Origin: Armillaria gallica
Taxonomy: Eukaryota; Basidiomycota; Agaricomycetes; Agaricales; Physalacriaceae
NCBI GenBank assembly: GCA_037576215.1
Contig: JBANDB010000003.1
Coordinates: forward strand, 2,976,001 to 3,040,000
Direction of reading: 5' to 3'
DNA length: 64,000 nt
The notes under the pieces are model-generated. The model saw nothing but the letters and a program-made list of their open reading frames with translations, ran no database searches and was not told where the DNA came from. This document shows, one piece after another, positions 24,073 through 33,495 of this stretch (the first letter of the stretch is position 1; the number at the start of each line of letters is the position of its first letter). Made by a program: the position numbers and the translations under genes.

Positions 24073-24619
24073 GCCAGGTCCCCACAGGGTAGTTCTGATC
24101 ATCGTTATCAGTCGGTCCGTTGAGGATGTCAGTCCATACCGGCCTCGCCTCAGTGAAGGAGTCCGGACTAGGGGTTCTTGAAACATTGCTTGGTCTGGGG
24201 GTTGCGTTTCAGGGTATGTTGGGGGAGCTGAGCTCCTGCCTACTCTTGCAAAACTTGCCCGAGGAAGTTCTTGAGGCGGTGATGTGGGAGCAGGTTGTTC
24301 GGCGCAATGATGTTGTTGTAATCGTCATGTGAGCCTGGAGGAGGGTGTTGGTGGTGGTAGCGGAATGTTCAGGTGTCAGGGGGTATGCTCCGGGAAAGAC
24401 ATATCTCTGGGGGTCGTTGGCATAGTCAAGGTTATATCTGGCACGGACCGGTACCAGCAGTCCCCAGCGCTGTAGATAGTGTCAGATCGTCTCCCTATAT
24501 GCAAGTAGAATTAGGGCAGTGAAGAAGAATACGAGGATGGCTCCGGCTATGGCAGAGCTGAGGGCAATCAATTGAGTATTGCTTAGGTCGGGGGTCATCG
24601 GCGCCGTTGTTGGCAACAT
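24073..24619 (-). pseudogene. Gag N-terminus with upstream hydrophobic segment (ORF-c), copy 1
   Basis: From ATG at 24619 the frame gives MLPTTAPMTPDLSNTQ, a hydrophobic segment ALSSAIAGAILVFFFTALIL, then AYRETI and TGA at 24482-24484. The same frame then continues with WGLLVPVRARYNLDY and RYVFPGAYPLTPEHS into the Gag N-terminus until the palindrome at 24072. Copy 2 has the same TGA at the same place (55947-55949). Either ORF-c is a separate peptide of about 45 residues, or Gag once began with a membrane segment and the TGA is a CGA-derived nonsense codon. Many silent differences between the two copies support translation of both parts. Confidence 0.6.
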
Positions 24620-24710
24620 CGGTAGAGGTCGTCGTAAAGTGCAATGACCTGGTATACAACGGCTTGTATTAAGAAAAATAAAATGGCGAAGTATACTTCT
24701 TCTTTGCTGG

Positions 24711-24905
24711 TCAGTCGCTGTTCTGGTTGCGCCGTAGTTGTCATGCGTATTGGTCAAGGGCTCGCCTGAGCATTATTAGCTGTTGGGCAGCGAGGATGAG
24801 GAAGAAAAGGGCGAGGCAAAGCAGTGCCTGTTGGTGGTCACTCAGACCTGTGTTGGCTGGGGGAGCCGTGATGGGATTCAATTGTGAATTCGCTGGATTC
24901 GCCAC
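24711..24905 (-). pseudogene. Short hydrophobic ORF-b, copy 1 (start ATG lost, internal TGA)
   Basis: Corresponds to the intact ORF-b of copy 2 (56176-56370). Here the start is GTG instead of ATG (24905) and an in-frame TGA is at 24741-24743. Conserved parts: TGLSDHQQALLC, a hydrophobic segment (LALFFLIL), and QLIMLRRALDQYA. Silent third-position differences from copy 2 (e.g. in GLSDHQQALLC) suggest that it was once translated. Confidence 0.5.
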
Positions 24906-25024
24906 TCTCTGATTTTCTGGGCTAAGAGATAGCCACTGATGGTGATGCAGCCGGCAACGGCTATGAGGAGGAGGGTTCCTGAAACAGTGATTGCGATGAT
25001 TGTTCCTGAGGGCCAGGTGGGCAT
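24878..25024 (-). CDS. Short transmembrane ORF-a, chromovirus copy 1
   Basis: 48 residues, from ATG at 25024 (MPTWPSGTIIAITVSG) through a hydrophobic segment (TLLLIAVAGCITISGYLL) to a basic tail (AQKIREWRIQRIHN). It looks like a single-pass membrane peptide with a positive C-terminal flank. Copy 2 has the same peptide at 56331-56489 with many silent codon differences. An acidic, tyrosine-rich frame lies directly upstream in both copies, separated by a TGA, so a longer ancestral protein is possible. It overlaps ORF-b in another frame. Function unknown. Confidence 0.55.
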   Translation of the reverse strand: MPTWPSGTIIAITVSGTLLLIAVAGCITISGYLLAQKIREWRIQRIHN

Positions 25025-25029
25025 ACAGG

Positions 25030-25336
25030 TTTCAGGAGGATTTTGATGAGATGGAACTGGTATCGGAGAAGGGCAGTGATTAGGGTTGGCTCTTCAATCA
25101 ATGTTGGCGTCGTAGTCGCAATACCCACAGTAGTCGTACGAGTAGTCGTCGTCGTATCTGGGGTCGGGGGATTCAGGTCACTTCGGGTGTTTTCGGTTCT
25201 TTCAGTTTGTCGGGCGATGGCGATGGGGTCTGGTTTCGTATTTTTCTTCGGTTCTTTGGAGCAACGTTCTGTTGTCGGGGCATAAAAGATCTCCACGGTA
25301 TATGTTAGGAGATTTAGTAGAAAGCTTTGAACTAAC
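25030..25336 (-). other. Leader between 5' LTR and ORF-a, copy 1
   Basis: The minus strand begins with GTTAGTTCAAAGCTTTC after the LTR (primer-binding region). A small frame follows from about 25285 that starts like the basic leader ORF of copy 2 (MPRQQNVAPKNRRK against MPRRQNIALKNRRK), but it is shifted by an indel and interrupted by TGA. Confidence 0.4.
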
Positions 25337-25725
25337 TGTTATGGTCAGACTTGGGAATAACAAACAAGGTGACTAACGTGTGACTGTCTCTCACTTTGGA
25401 CAGGGCGATAGTACCATAGAGTTTGCTACAGCGAGGCGTATAACGCGTTAAACTCTAGACTCTTTGTGAGGAGAGGATAAGTCCGGGTAAATTGGATTTA
25501 GCTTGAAGCTAGGGTACATGGCTGAGAGCTACTCTACTTATATACTGGTTTGTCTGTTGTCTGTATCTATTTGTCCATCTATCAGTCGGTTGCTTCGATG
25601 AATGGAAACCGTGCGGTATCCAGGAGTCAAAGGTATCGCATTGAAGTCGTTCGATTTAGGCATGTGATGCCGAGGTGCCGAGATGCCGAGGTGGCGAGGT
25701 GGGAAAAAATGAATAAATCGTAACA
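25337..25725 (-). repeat. 5' LTR of chromovirus copy 1
   Basis: 389 bp, followed by target duplication GGAAC (25726-25730). TATA-like box TATATAAG on the minus strand at 25537-25544. It is the promoter-bearing LTR for the minus-strand element. Confidence 0.95.
25537..25544 (-). promoter_or_regulatory. TATA-like box in 5' LTR, copy 1
   Basis: TATATAAG, within a block well conserved among all four LTRs in the window. Confidence 0.6.
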
Positions 25726-25730
25726 GGAAC

Positions 25731-28700
25731 TACACGGGAAGAGAAAACATGGAATGTGAGGTTATGATAGGATACACACAATACGAAAGAACATACCTTC
25801 GTCCTCGAATCCGAGGCAGTGATAGTACTGACTCTGAGCATGAGAAGCAAGAGTAGGTGGTTTGGCAGGTGATTTAGGCCAACCGGTCTTCGCATGCACA
25901 GAGGTAGCAGGGGTGGACTTCGGGATGGAGGGCTTCTGTACAGCAGGGGAAGGGACTGAAAACACCGTAATAAGCCTAAACAGCATAAGAACGATGAATG
26001 GACAAATGCACATTTATTGCAATTATTAGTGGGAGTGCTTGAAAATGCTCTGGTGGTGAACTCAACACCATCAGACAGCATGCACTCAGACTGAGATTCG
26101 CTCGTGGGAATATCACAGACGGTTGCGATCATTGTAGTCTCCCGCCTCCAAGGTTGACTGAATGGCAGTAAATGGATCAAATGGAGGAGCCTCCCACCCT
26201 GGGTAGAAGTCGCGCCGGACCATCCACCCTGTTGGCCATCCTTGAAGATGCTACAGTCGATAACAAGACCAGCAATCATGGCAACACAAGTGGAGGAATT
26301 GTACAACATCTTCTTTCCATCGAAAGAAAAGAGAGGACAAGGCATGGTAGATAAGGAGCAGTAACATCCATGGCCGACAAAATAGAGCCAAGCGACAATG
26401 GATCTGCCGAGCATATAGAAGCATCAGAAGATATGTACACAATGTGCCGATACGGCAGAAAAGAGGAAGGAGAAACATACTGGAGAGGGTGAGGGGTGAA
26501 TAAACTCGCCACATCTTCGATGGTGACATAAGGTGGCTGATCAAAATTACTGACGGTCTGCCCTAGAGGAACCATAGCATGAAACATGCTATGGAACAAA
26601 TCAGATGAGAAGTGAAGACAACAGGAAACATAAGAATAACACACCTGAGGCAAGTCAGAGTGAGATAAAAGGCTCGCAGCTGTTCCTCCTGAATTTCAGG
26701 CAGCATAACACAGAGACTTGGATCATCTGGCTCCGAAGGTGAATGTCCACCCGAAGTCTCACTTGGAAATGGTAAAGTTAGATACTGCAGGTAACCCACC
26801 ACCAAAGAAAAAAAAGAGCGACTAACGATGAAGGCACTGCAGCAGCATCTGCAGAAGGAGAGTGTTCAACGCCATCCTCATCCTCTTCCAGAGAAGACTC
26901 GTGACCAGCAGAGCTAATACATACGATGGGTAAACTCTAAATAAACAAGAAAGATTAGAGCAGACACACGCACCTGATGAAGGCATTCAAACTATCTAAG
27001 AGAGAAACTGTTGATAAGGAACCTAAAGGGACAATGTGAGAGCATGTTCACGTGACGGAAGACAGGGCAGAAAGTACCAGGTTGTACAGCCGACGATGCA
27101 GGAGCAGAGTTCGGATGCATGATGGAAGGTGACATAACCAGCATCTTGACAGGTAAACGGGAGGTGCCGTCAGAAGGCATGCCACTGGCCAGGTCAACAC
27201 AAATGGCGAGGATTTCACTGTTTCTAGACAGCTTAGCTTTCTTGACCTTAGAGCGCTTACCAGATGGCATGGGAGGACCATCAAGGTCCTTGAGATAGAT
27301 GGTAGGCTGCACCATACCAGTGGAAGAGGGCAGCTGTGAAACAGCACTGGTATGGGCAGCAGATGTGGCATGCACACCATCACCGGGTCTGCCTGAGGCC
27401 CCAGAAGACAGTAAGCTGTAAGGCAAGTCAGACCAAGAAAAATGATAGCGAAGTATGAACAAGCACTCACGATGGATCCTTACGAGATCGACCAGGACGA
27501 TGAGAGGTAGACCTGGATCGGCGAGTGACGACAATCAGAAAATAAGTCAAGAAAGAATCAAGAATGACATGTAACACGTACAACGCTACAGAGGGATCAA
27601 GTCAGACATCGTCGCTTGGCACGAGATCAGAAGCACGCCCGAGATGCATACTACATGCATAGAAATAAGTCAAGAGCACGACGGTGTGTTCATGGAGCAT
27701 GAGAGGATGAACAATACGCATAGAGTGTCCATGTACAGACCGCGTTCAGTCTTGGTCCTGGCATACCTAAAGACGGAATGTTGGTATGACGACGAGTGGA
27801 ATAAAACAGACACAACATACGGAGAGGTTTGGACAGCACTTGCGATATCGGGAGAGGGCAAAGGCAAGGACACAGATGGATTGTCATGGCCATCTTCGTC
27901 TTCCTCCTCGGAGCCAGATGCAGATCTATAAGAGGGTGACACGTCAGGTAAACGGAACACAGAACAAGGAAATCAACAATGGAATATGCACTCATCCGAC
28001 CCTTCTTCAGCTATGTTGTCAACGTAAGGATTGCCCTCAACAGAACTTAACAGTATGGTTAATTCGGAACAAAGGGAAGAAGCATAAAACATACGTAGAA
28101 CCAGTTTTGCTGCCTGATTCAGAACTGGAGACGGCAGATTCATCTTCAATGACGTCGGTAGCCCAATGCACCAGTCACAACTGGGGGGTCACCCTAAGAG
28201 GATCGTCAGCGACAGAAAATATAAACACAATAAAAGGTGTACTCTGAGGGAGTGTGCAATGCGGGTGAGATCACAGCATTGATCTCAGAGGGAGTTAGGT
28301 CCCCATAGGAGACACACTTGTGCAAAGTATGACCATTTGAAGTGGCAGGATGGCTAAAGAAGAGAAGATAGACACAGAGGTACAAAATAAAAAGAAAGGA
28401 AGACAATGTATGATACCGATACTGCAGGCAACTGCTGATAAACAGCACCTCCAGGGGAGGGCAAACTGTAGGAAGAGAATCAAAAGGAGCAAGGGTGAAG
28501 AACAGAGTACCACAAACGCTGGGGCAGTATCATAACTAGCAACACAGGCATGGCGCATGGTGCGGGTGTGTTTTTTGGGAGGGAGACTACACGTCAAGAT
28601 AGGAGGACAAATTAGACAATAACATGAAAGCGATAAAGAGGGGTGCACGCATGAAGCGGGGTCAATGCTGACACCAAATGTAGCAGCAACAGGAGGTACA

Positions 28701-28875
28701 GCATAAGAAGAGACCAGAGGTGTGGCAGCAAGAACATCACCAGACTGAACATGGTGAGACCACTTGCGTTTTGGGACCACATATCTGCATAGGCGGCATT
28801 GTCAGGTAAGCAACAAGATAGGAAAGAGCTCACGTACTGTGGCAAAGGAGAAATTTGACTAGGAGGTAGAGACAT
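25731..28875 (-). CDS. Upstream exons of split multi-exon host gene (unknown function)
   Basis: It starts at ATG 28875 (MSLPPSQISPLPQ). A GTACGT donor and TATGCAG acceptor join it to YVVPKRKWSHHVQSGD near 28760. Further plausible exons on the minus strand: about 28085-28200 (ESGSKTG, with one in-frame TGA), about 28000-28040, about 27820-27930 (acidic, SGSEEEDEDGHD), about 27480-27510, and about 27060-27400 (MPSGKRSKVKKAKLS). Then about 26830-26900 (ESSLEEDEDGVEHS), about 26650-26790, about 26490-26560, about 26060-26340, and 25797-25960 (HCLGFEDE). Intron 25737-25796 follows (GTATGT...GTGTAG). The product would be Ser/Thr/Pro-rich with acidic patches, ending in the module at 12541-12820. No known domain is recognised; exon borders are approximate. 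Confidence 0.5.
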
Positions 28876-29900
28876 TTCAACAAAAGCAGATAGTCACAAA
28901 GTTTGACAAAATTCAAAAAGCGTCTGAAGGACAACTGGGACAGAAATTAAATGAAAAGCAGATACGGTAGCATTATATAGTGAAAACACGATAGCAGGTC
29001 CAAAAAGGATGAAACGCGCAAAGCAAAAGAACCAGACGAAATGAAAGCACATGGAGCACCATTGACCGATGCAAAGGCAATCGGAATAAGAAGAGAAGTA
29101 GAACAAATATACATATAATGAAGGGAGAAGGAAAGAGAGAGGGAAAAAAAGGAAAGAGGACACAAATGACAGATGAGAAACAGGGATCACACGAGGAAGG
29201 GAGCATTTAGATAAGATCAGCAGGCCAAACATGATGTGGATAAGATCTCACAGACAAACCGGAAGCATCGGGTACGGATCAGTGAGAGAGCATGAGGGAA
29301 GTCATCAAGGAGCCACATAGAATAGCACAGAACGAGGTTAGACAATAGATGAAACCGTCAGCGACAACAGAGCATACAATATGAACAGCAGAAGGAGAAG
29401 CCTGAAGAACAAGAAGGTCATACGATAAAGGGTTGACAAATGAGGATGTTGATAGCAACGGCATCACAGGCACAATCAACACAGCGTAATGAGGGGGAAG
29501 GGAAAAAATAAACAAAAACTAATTAACAAATACAGTTATTAGAATGCCATGCATGCATGTCACAGTTAGCTAAAATACACCAACACACAACATAGAATAT
29601 GTGAAGCATAGAGCGATAACATGGTCAAGAAAAGCAAAGGGATGAAACACATTTTTATTTATTTAATATCAATAGAGATAGATGACATTAATTTGCACAT
29701 GTAAAAACAAAATAAAAAGAAAGGGACGATAAGCATAAGACGATCATGAAAGAACCTGATGATGATCTAGAAGGCCCATCTTCACCCGATGCAACAGGCT
29801 TTCACGATGTCATAATTTTGAGAATAGATGAAACGGGATGCATGAGGATGCTTGATCCACAGCCAAGCAAAACAATCAGTAGACGAGTGGAGCAACAAGC
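28876..29900. other. Upstream region of split host gene, no gene seen
   Basis: The minus strand is pyrimidine-rich (long CT-rich tracts at about 28900-29170), as often found upstream of fungal genes. No protein-like frame was recognised. Confidence 0.4.
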
Positions 29901-29939
29901 TACAGGGGGATGAAAGAAGCATCAGATGACAGGCATGTA

Positions 29940-30310
29940 GGTGCGCAGTAAGCAGAACCGATACAAAAGTAAACCGAGAGGACATGCATGGACAAAAGAT
30001 ATGGCAAAGAAGACAACACGGACATGCATGATGAAGGACACATGGCATCAGGGAAAGCACCATCTAAACTTAACGCTGTATACCCCACACCAAGGCAACT
30101 CATCTAAAGTCTCGACCTGCCAATATTTGCCACGAAAGTGCGACCTCAAAAATATGAACCAATACTACGATGTCAAGTCAGCGAGTGAGCATTCCACACA
30201 TAATAAAGGTCACTCACATAAACGACCGATTCAGGGCCAAGCGTGGAAGAGCTGTCAGAGGAGAGGGCAGTCAAAGATGTGATGCACCTTTTAAGATTAT
30301 ACAGGGTGAG
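29940..30310 (+). other. Possible upstream exon(s) of the plus-strand degenerate gene
   Basis: A plus-strand frame with residues SLDLPIFATKVRPQKYEPIL ends at a GTGAGC donor-like site near 30185. It could be a 5' exon of the gene at 30359, but it contains a TAA and has no recognisable domain. Confidence 0.25.
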
Positions 30311-30358
30311 CGGACTGCAGCATAAAATTTACCGATAAACTGACCACATGCAAAGGAT

Positions 30359-31385
30359 ATGGGAGGATTAGATGGTGTGTACGTTGAGTCAGACGACGGA
30401 GAGCAGACTTGTCACTTGGCGAAGAGAGACAAGGAGACTGGCAAAAGTGAGGAGATGGTATTCACGGCAACCGGTGCATTGGCGCACATGGACCTGCCGC
30501 CAATCACTAGAGAGACGATGTGAGTATCTAAGCACACTGAAACATGCCGTGACTCACTGTACCATACAGGGGGATGAAAGAGAAATTGAGGTTCCTTAGT
30601 CAATCTATTACGATAACTGGATTCGGCGGGCAGAGCTTCGACCACACGATAAAAGCGATTAAAGAGATTCAACGTACAGGCGAAAGGGAATTTCATCAAG
30701 GACAGCTCCAAGAATGGTCACCAAGCAAGTTCCAGGGACACGACGCCATTGAGATGTCCAACCAATACTTCAGAGCTTGAAGCAAGAGTGAGCAGGAGAT
30801 GGGAACACCTATAGGACAAGATGTGGACCCAAGGGGAGTACTAGCGCGGTTGGCAGGCAGCAACCTGATACACATGGAAGAGAATGACGTGAACTACTAC
30901 AGGGGATTGATCGAGGGGTCGAAGAAAAGGTGAGTGGACTTGATACATGTCAATGGGCTAGAGGCTAACGGTTTTGACGATGGCAGATACGTGAAGGCGA
31001 AACTGCAAATGTTCAGAGTGGGCGACATAGTAGAGGCGCAATGCTCCATTGTCTTCGTGAGATGCAAAGGGCATGGTGCAAAGATGAAGTTGATCTTGTG
31101 AGGAGTGGCAATGGTAAATTGCGACCACGCCATGGTGAGTGATACAGAAAGCATCATCAGGCAAAACAACTGAAGAAATATTAGAATGCAGACTGTGAAA
31201 GGAGGAAAGGCACCGGATTCAAGATGGGAGCAGTGTCAGGAGGAAGGATGAAGAGGAAAGTAGGCTTTGAGTATGAAGAGGATGGCTTTGAGGAATGGGC
31301 ATTAATGAAGAAACATGTGGGAGAGGCAAGGGAGAGTGAGGAGGTGGAAAGGGAGAGGGAGGAGAGGGAGGAGATGATAGAATAA
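30359..31385 (+). pseudogene. Degenerate agaricomycete hypothetical gene (plus strand)
   Basis: Exons: 30359-30519 (start MGGLDGVYVESDDG), 30570-30929 and 30987-31101, joined in phase by introns with GTGAGT donors. The segment NDVNYYRG, then YVKAKLQMFRVGDIVEAQCS and FVRCKGHGAKMKLIL resembles a hypothetical protein family common in agaricomycetes that I know only from recollection. In-frame TGA codons at 30778-30780 and 31099-31101 occur where the frame continues (expected Arg). A second frame to 31385 holds a lysine/glutamate-rich tail (RMKRKVGFEYEEDGFEEW). Function unknown; likely inactive. Confidence 0.5.
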
Positions 31386-31503
31386 ACTCGTAGCGAAAAA
31401 TTGCTGAACATGCATCGGAGTAACCATTGGTGATACGAAATTTAAAATGTTACGAGAAGATGGTGAAACAATGTTAATGTTGTTGGGTATCGGACCAGAA
31501 GAC

Positions 31504-31504
<1 letters not shown>

Positions 31505-31536
<32 letters not shown>
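31505..31536 (+). repeat. Poly(A) tract of about 32 bases
   Basis: An uninterrupted A run. It could be a retroposon tail or simple slippage; the bases upstream show no clear element. Confidence 0.85.
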
Positions 31537-31537
<1 letters not shown>

Positions 31538-31697
31538 AAGTAGAGAATATCAAGAAAAACTGTAAGAGAGAGTAAACCGGACACGAGAGAAACAAGCAGA
31601 GAAGCAAGAGGCTGAAGAAGGAGCCAAGGATGGACCAGAACGCAAACAGACAGTAATCGGAGGTCGACAGAGTAAACAGGAAAAACTGGTGAAGTGA

Positions 31698-31864
31698 GAA
31701 GTGACATCGAATAGAAATTTTCCCATGCAAAGCTCAAGCAGGGAAGTCGGCAATCACCGAGATCAATTGATACCTCAAATAGATTTTCCCACAGGTCATT
31801 CAGAATGGCATAATAACCGAGATACCTATATACATAGGACTCGGAATAATAACACCACTCACTT
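31698..31864. repeat. Dispersed repeat, copy A
   Basis: About 165 bp clearly similar to 63376-63545, sharing e.g. ATAATAACCGAG, ACCTATAT and CATAGGACTCGGAA. On the minus strand it carries TATATAGG, so it may be part of an LTR or a promoter-bearing repeat. Boundaries unclear. Confidence 0.6.
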
Positions 31865-31869
31865 TTAGC

Positions 31870-32740
31870 TCTTGCCACTGTACTCAACTTTGTCCTTTTT
31901 ATTGCACTTCCCCATCAAACTTTCTTCATAACTCCTGCTCTTCTCGTGTCTGGGCTATATGCTAACACCGTTTACATCGTGCTGAATTCCTGAATTCAAA
32001 TTATTGGAGGACAGGATACCGACATGTCTTCAACGAATATGAGCTTCTCGACCACAATGATAAGAGATTCCACCTCTCCATGCACAGAAGGCACACATCC
32101 TGCAGATGGGATGTGAGGACGTGCGCCAGTGGTCATCCTATCCAACAAGGTATTCAGTGATAATGATGAAATGAGCCAAGTGAGCATCAGTCATGGTGCT
32201 TTATGTGCTTTATTAGAGCTGACTATCCTCCAAGATCAACTGCAGGACAGCTGTATGAGCTGACACAGTCAAAGTTGACTACCAAAGCACGATGTCTGTA
32301 GAGTACGAGCTTGCAATGACATGGCCTAGAATATTAACAATATCGCTATCTACTTCTGGTGTTGGTACCTTGGATATGGTATCTTAAGCAATTCGAGTCC
32401 TTTGCTGAGCCCCAAAGTGGCGAATCTGTCAAGTTAAGATTAATGTTGTAGTAGTTGGGAAACACTGTCATCCAACAAATGATTGTATGTATGTATTCCT
32501 GCTGCAAACAGTGTATTGGAGTATTGGCAGCAGACCAGAACGTAGTGAATCACCGTTTCTGTGGTCACAGTTTGGGATGGAGTAGCTCGGTGGTCGGCCA
32601 AAACTCTTGGTGAAGCCTTTGGTCAAGGGGAGCTTGTACTCGCTTCAAGAAGTGTGCTGCTTTGCTCTGTGTAAGTGGCCAGGTGAGGATTGTCTGTTCA
32701 TGGAACATGGAGGTGAAGGATCCCTATGCTGTGACTTTGA
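31870..32740. other. No confident gene
   Basis: There are only short frames on both strands. Nothing recognised. Confidence 0.35.
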
Positions 32741-32742
32741 CT

Positions 32743-33090
32743 TTAGTGACAACCTTTTTTGTTTCCAGAGTGGTAGTATGCAGATTCGTAGACACTTTCT
32801 TTTCCTGCGAGTGTCAGGAACTCCTCATTGGGTAAAGGCCTGCAAAAACAGTAATGAGAACCGGCAATGTTGAAAGGTGCAGAAAGAGAAGAAGTGGGGA
32901 AGAAACTGGCGTGACGATGATTGCAGAGTAGAGACTCTTCATGAGGTAGACAACGGACTATGATGGTTGCAGGCTTGAGGATGAGAGCAGGAAGGCCAGG
33001 AGAGGTAGATGATGGACTGCATTGTATGGACCTGGGATCAGTTGAACTGCATTTTCTAGTACCAGTAGCCCTGGCTGTGATACTCAGAGT
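32743..33090 (-). CDS. Possible host ORF split by chromovirus copy 2 (downstream part)
   Basis: A minus-strand frame with ITARATGTRKCSSTDPRS and a Pro/Ser-rich continuation. When copy 2 (33091-57188) and one AGAGT are removed, this frame joins without a stop to the frame ending FFEYPTL at 57194-57268. No domain is recognised, codon use is not distinctive, and it may be chance. Confidence 0.25.
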   Translation of the reverse strand, partial: TLSITARATGTRKCSSTDPRSIQCSPSSTSPGLPALILKPATIIVRCLPHEESLLCNHRHASFFPTSSLSAPFNIAGSHYCFCRPLPNEEFLTLAGKESVYESAYYHSGNKKGCH

Positions 33091-33462
33091 TGTTATGGCT
33101 GGACTCAGGAATAACAAACAAGGCGCTCTAACGTGACACTGCCTCTCACTTTGGGCAGGGCGATAGGATCGTGGAGTTTGCTACAGCGAGGTGGCTAGCA
33201 CGTTAAGCTCTAGACTCGTTAAGAGGAGAGAATAAGTCTGGTAATTGGATTGTAGCTCGAAGCTAGGGTACATGGCTGAGAGCTGCTCTACTTATATACT
33301 GGTTCATCTGTTGTCTGTATCTATTTGTCCATCTGTCAATCAGTCGCTTCGATGAATGGAAACCGCGTGGTATCCAGGAGTCGAAGGTATCGTGTTGAAG
33401 TCGTTCGATTTAGGCATGTGATGCTGAGGTGCCGAGGTGGAAAAAATGAATAAATCGTAACA
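33091..33462 (-). repeat. 3' LTR of chromovirus copy 2
   Basis: 372 bp, TGTTATGG to AATCGTAACA. It differs from the 5' LTR (56825-57188) mainly at CG-derived sites; e.g. near the start one LTR reads CTGG and the other CCAG, both one step from CCGG. Confidence 0.95.
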
Positions 33463-33475
33463 TCACCCCCTCGTT
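33463..33475 (-). promoter_or_regulatory. Polypurine tract of chromovirus copy 2
   Basis: Minus-strand ACGAGGGGGTGA beside the 3' LTR, the same as in copy 1. Confidence 0.8.
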
Positions 33476-33495
33476 AAGACAGGCGTCCCGACTGT

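Larger units (their letters stand above)
12821..25725 (-). mobile_element. Ty3/gypsy chromovirus copy 1 (with nested 3.3-kb palindrome)
   Basis: This is a complete LTR retrotransposon in minus orientation: LTRs of 389 bp at both ends (TGTTA...TAACA termini), 5-bp target duplication GGAAC, a polypurine tract next to the 3' LTR, then pol and gag reading right to left. Net length without the nested insert is about 9.6 kb, matching copy 2. Gene order from the 5' LTR is: three short hydrophobic ORFs, Gag with zinc knuckle, a -1 frame switch, protease, reverse transcriptase, RNase H, integrase, chromodomain. It is inactive: many in-frame TGA codons and an Asp-to-Asn change at the first integrase catalytic residue. 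The primer-binding site is unclear: after the 5' LTR the minus strand reads GTTAGTTCAAAGC, with no obvious tRNA match, so self-priming as in Tf1 is possible. Confidence 0.95.

Noticed and set aside
28894..29232. Minus-strand membrane protein genes in the T-rich stretch
   Set aside because: The hydrophobic frames follow from long pyrimidine tracts upstream of the host gene. Three overlapping frames look equally hydrophobic.
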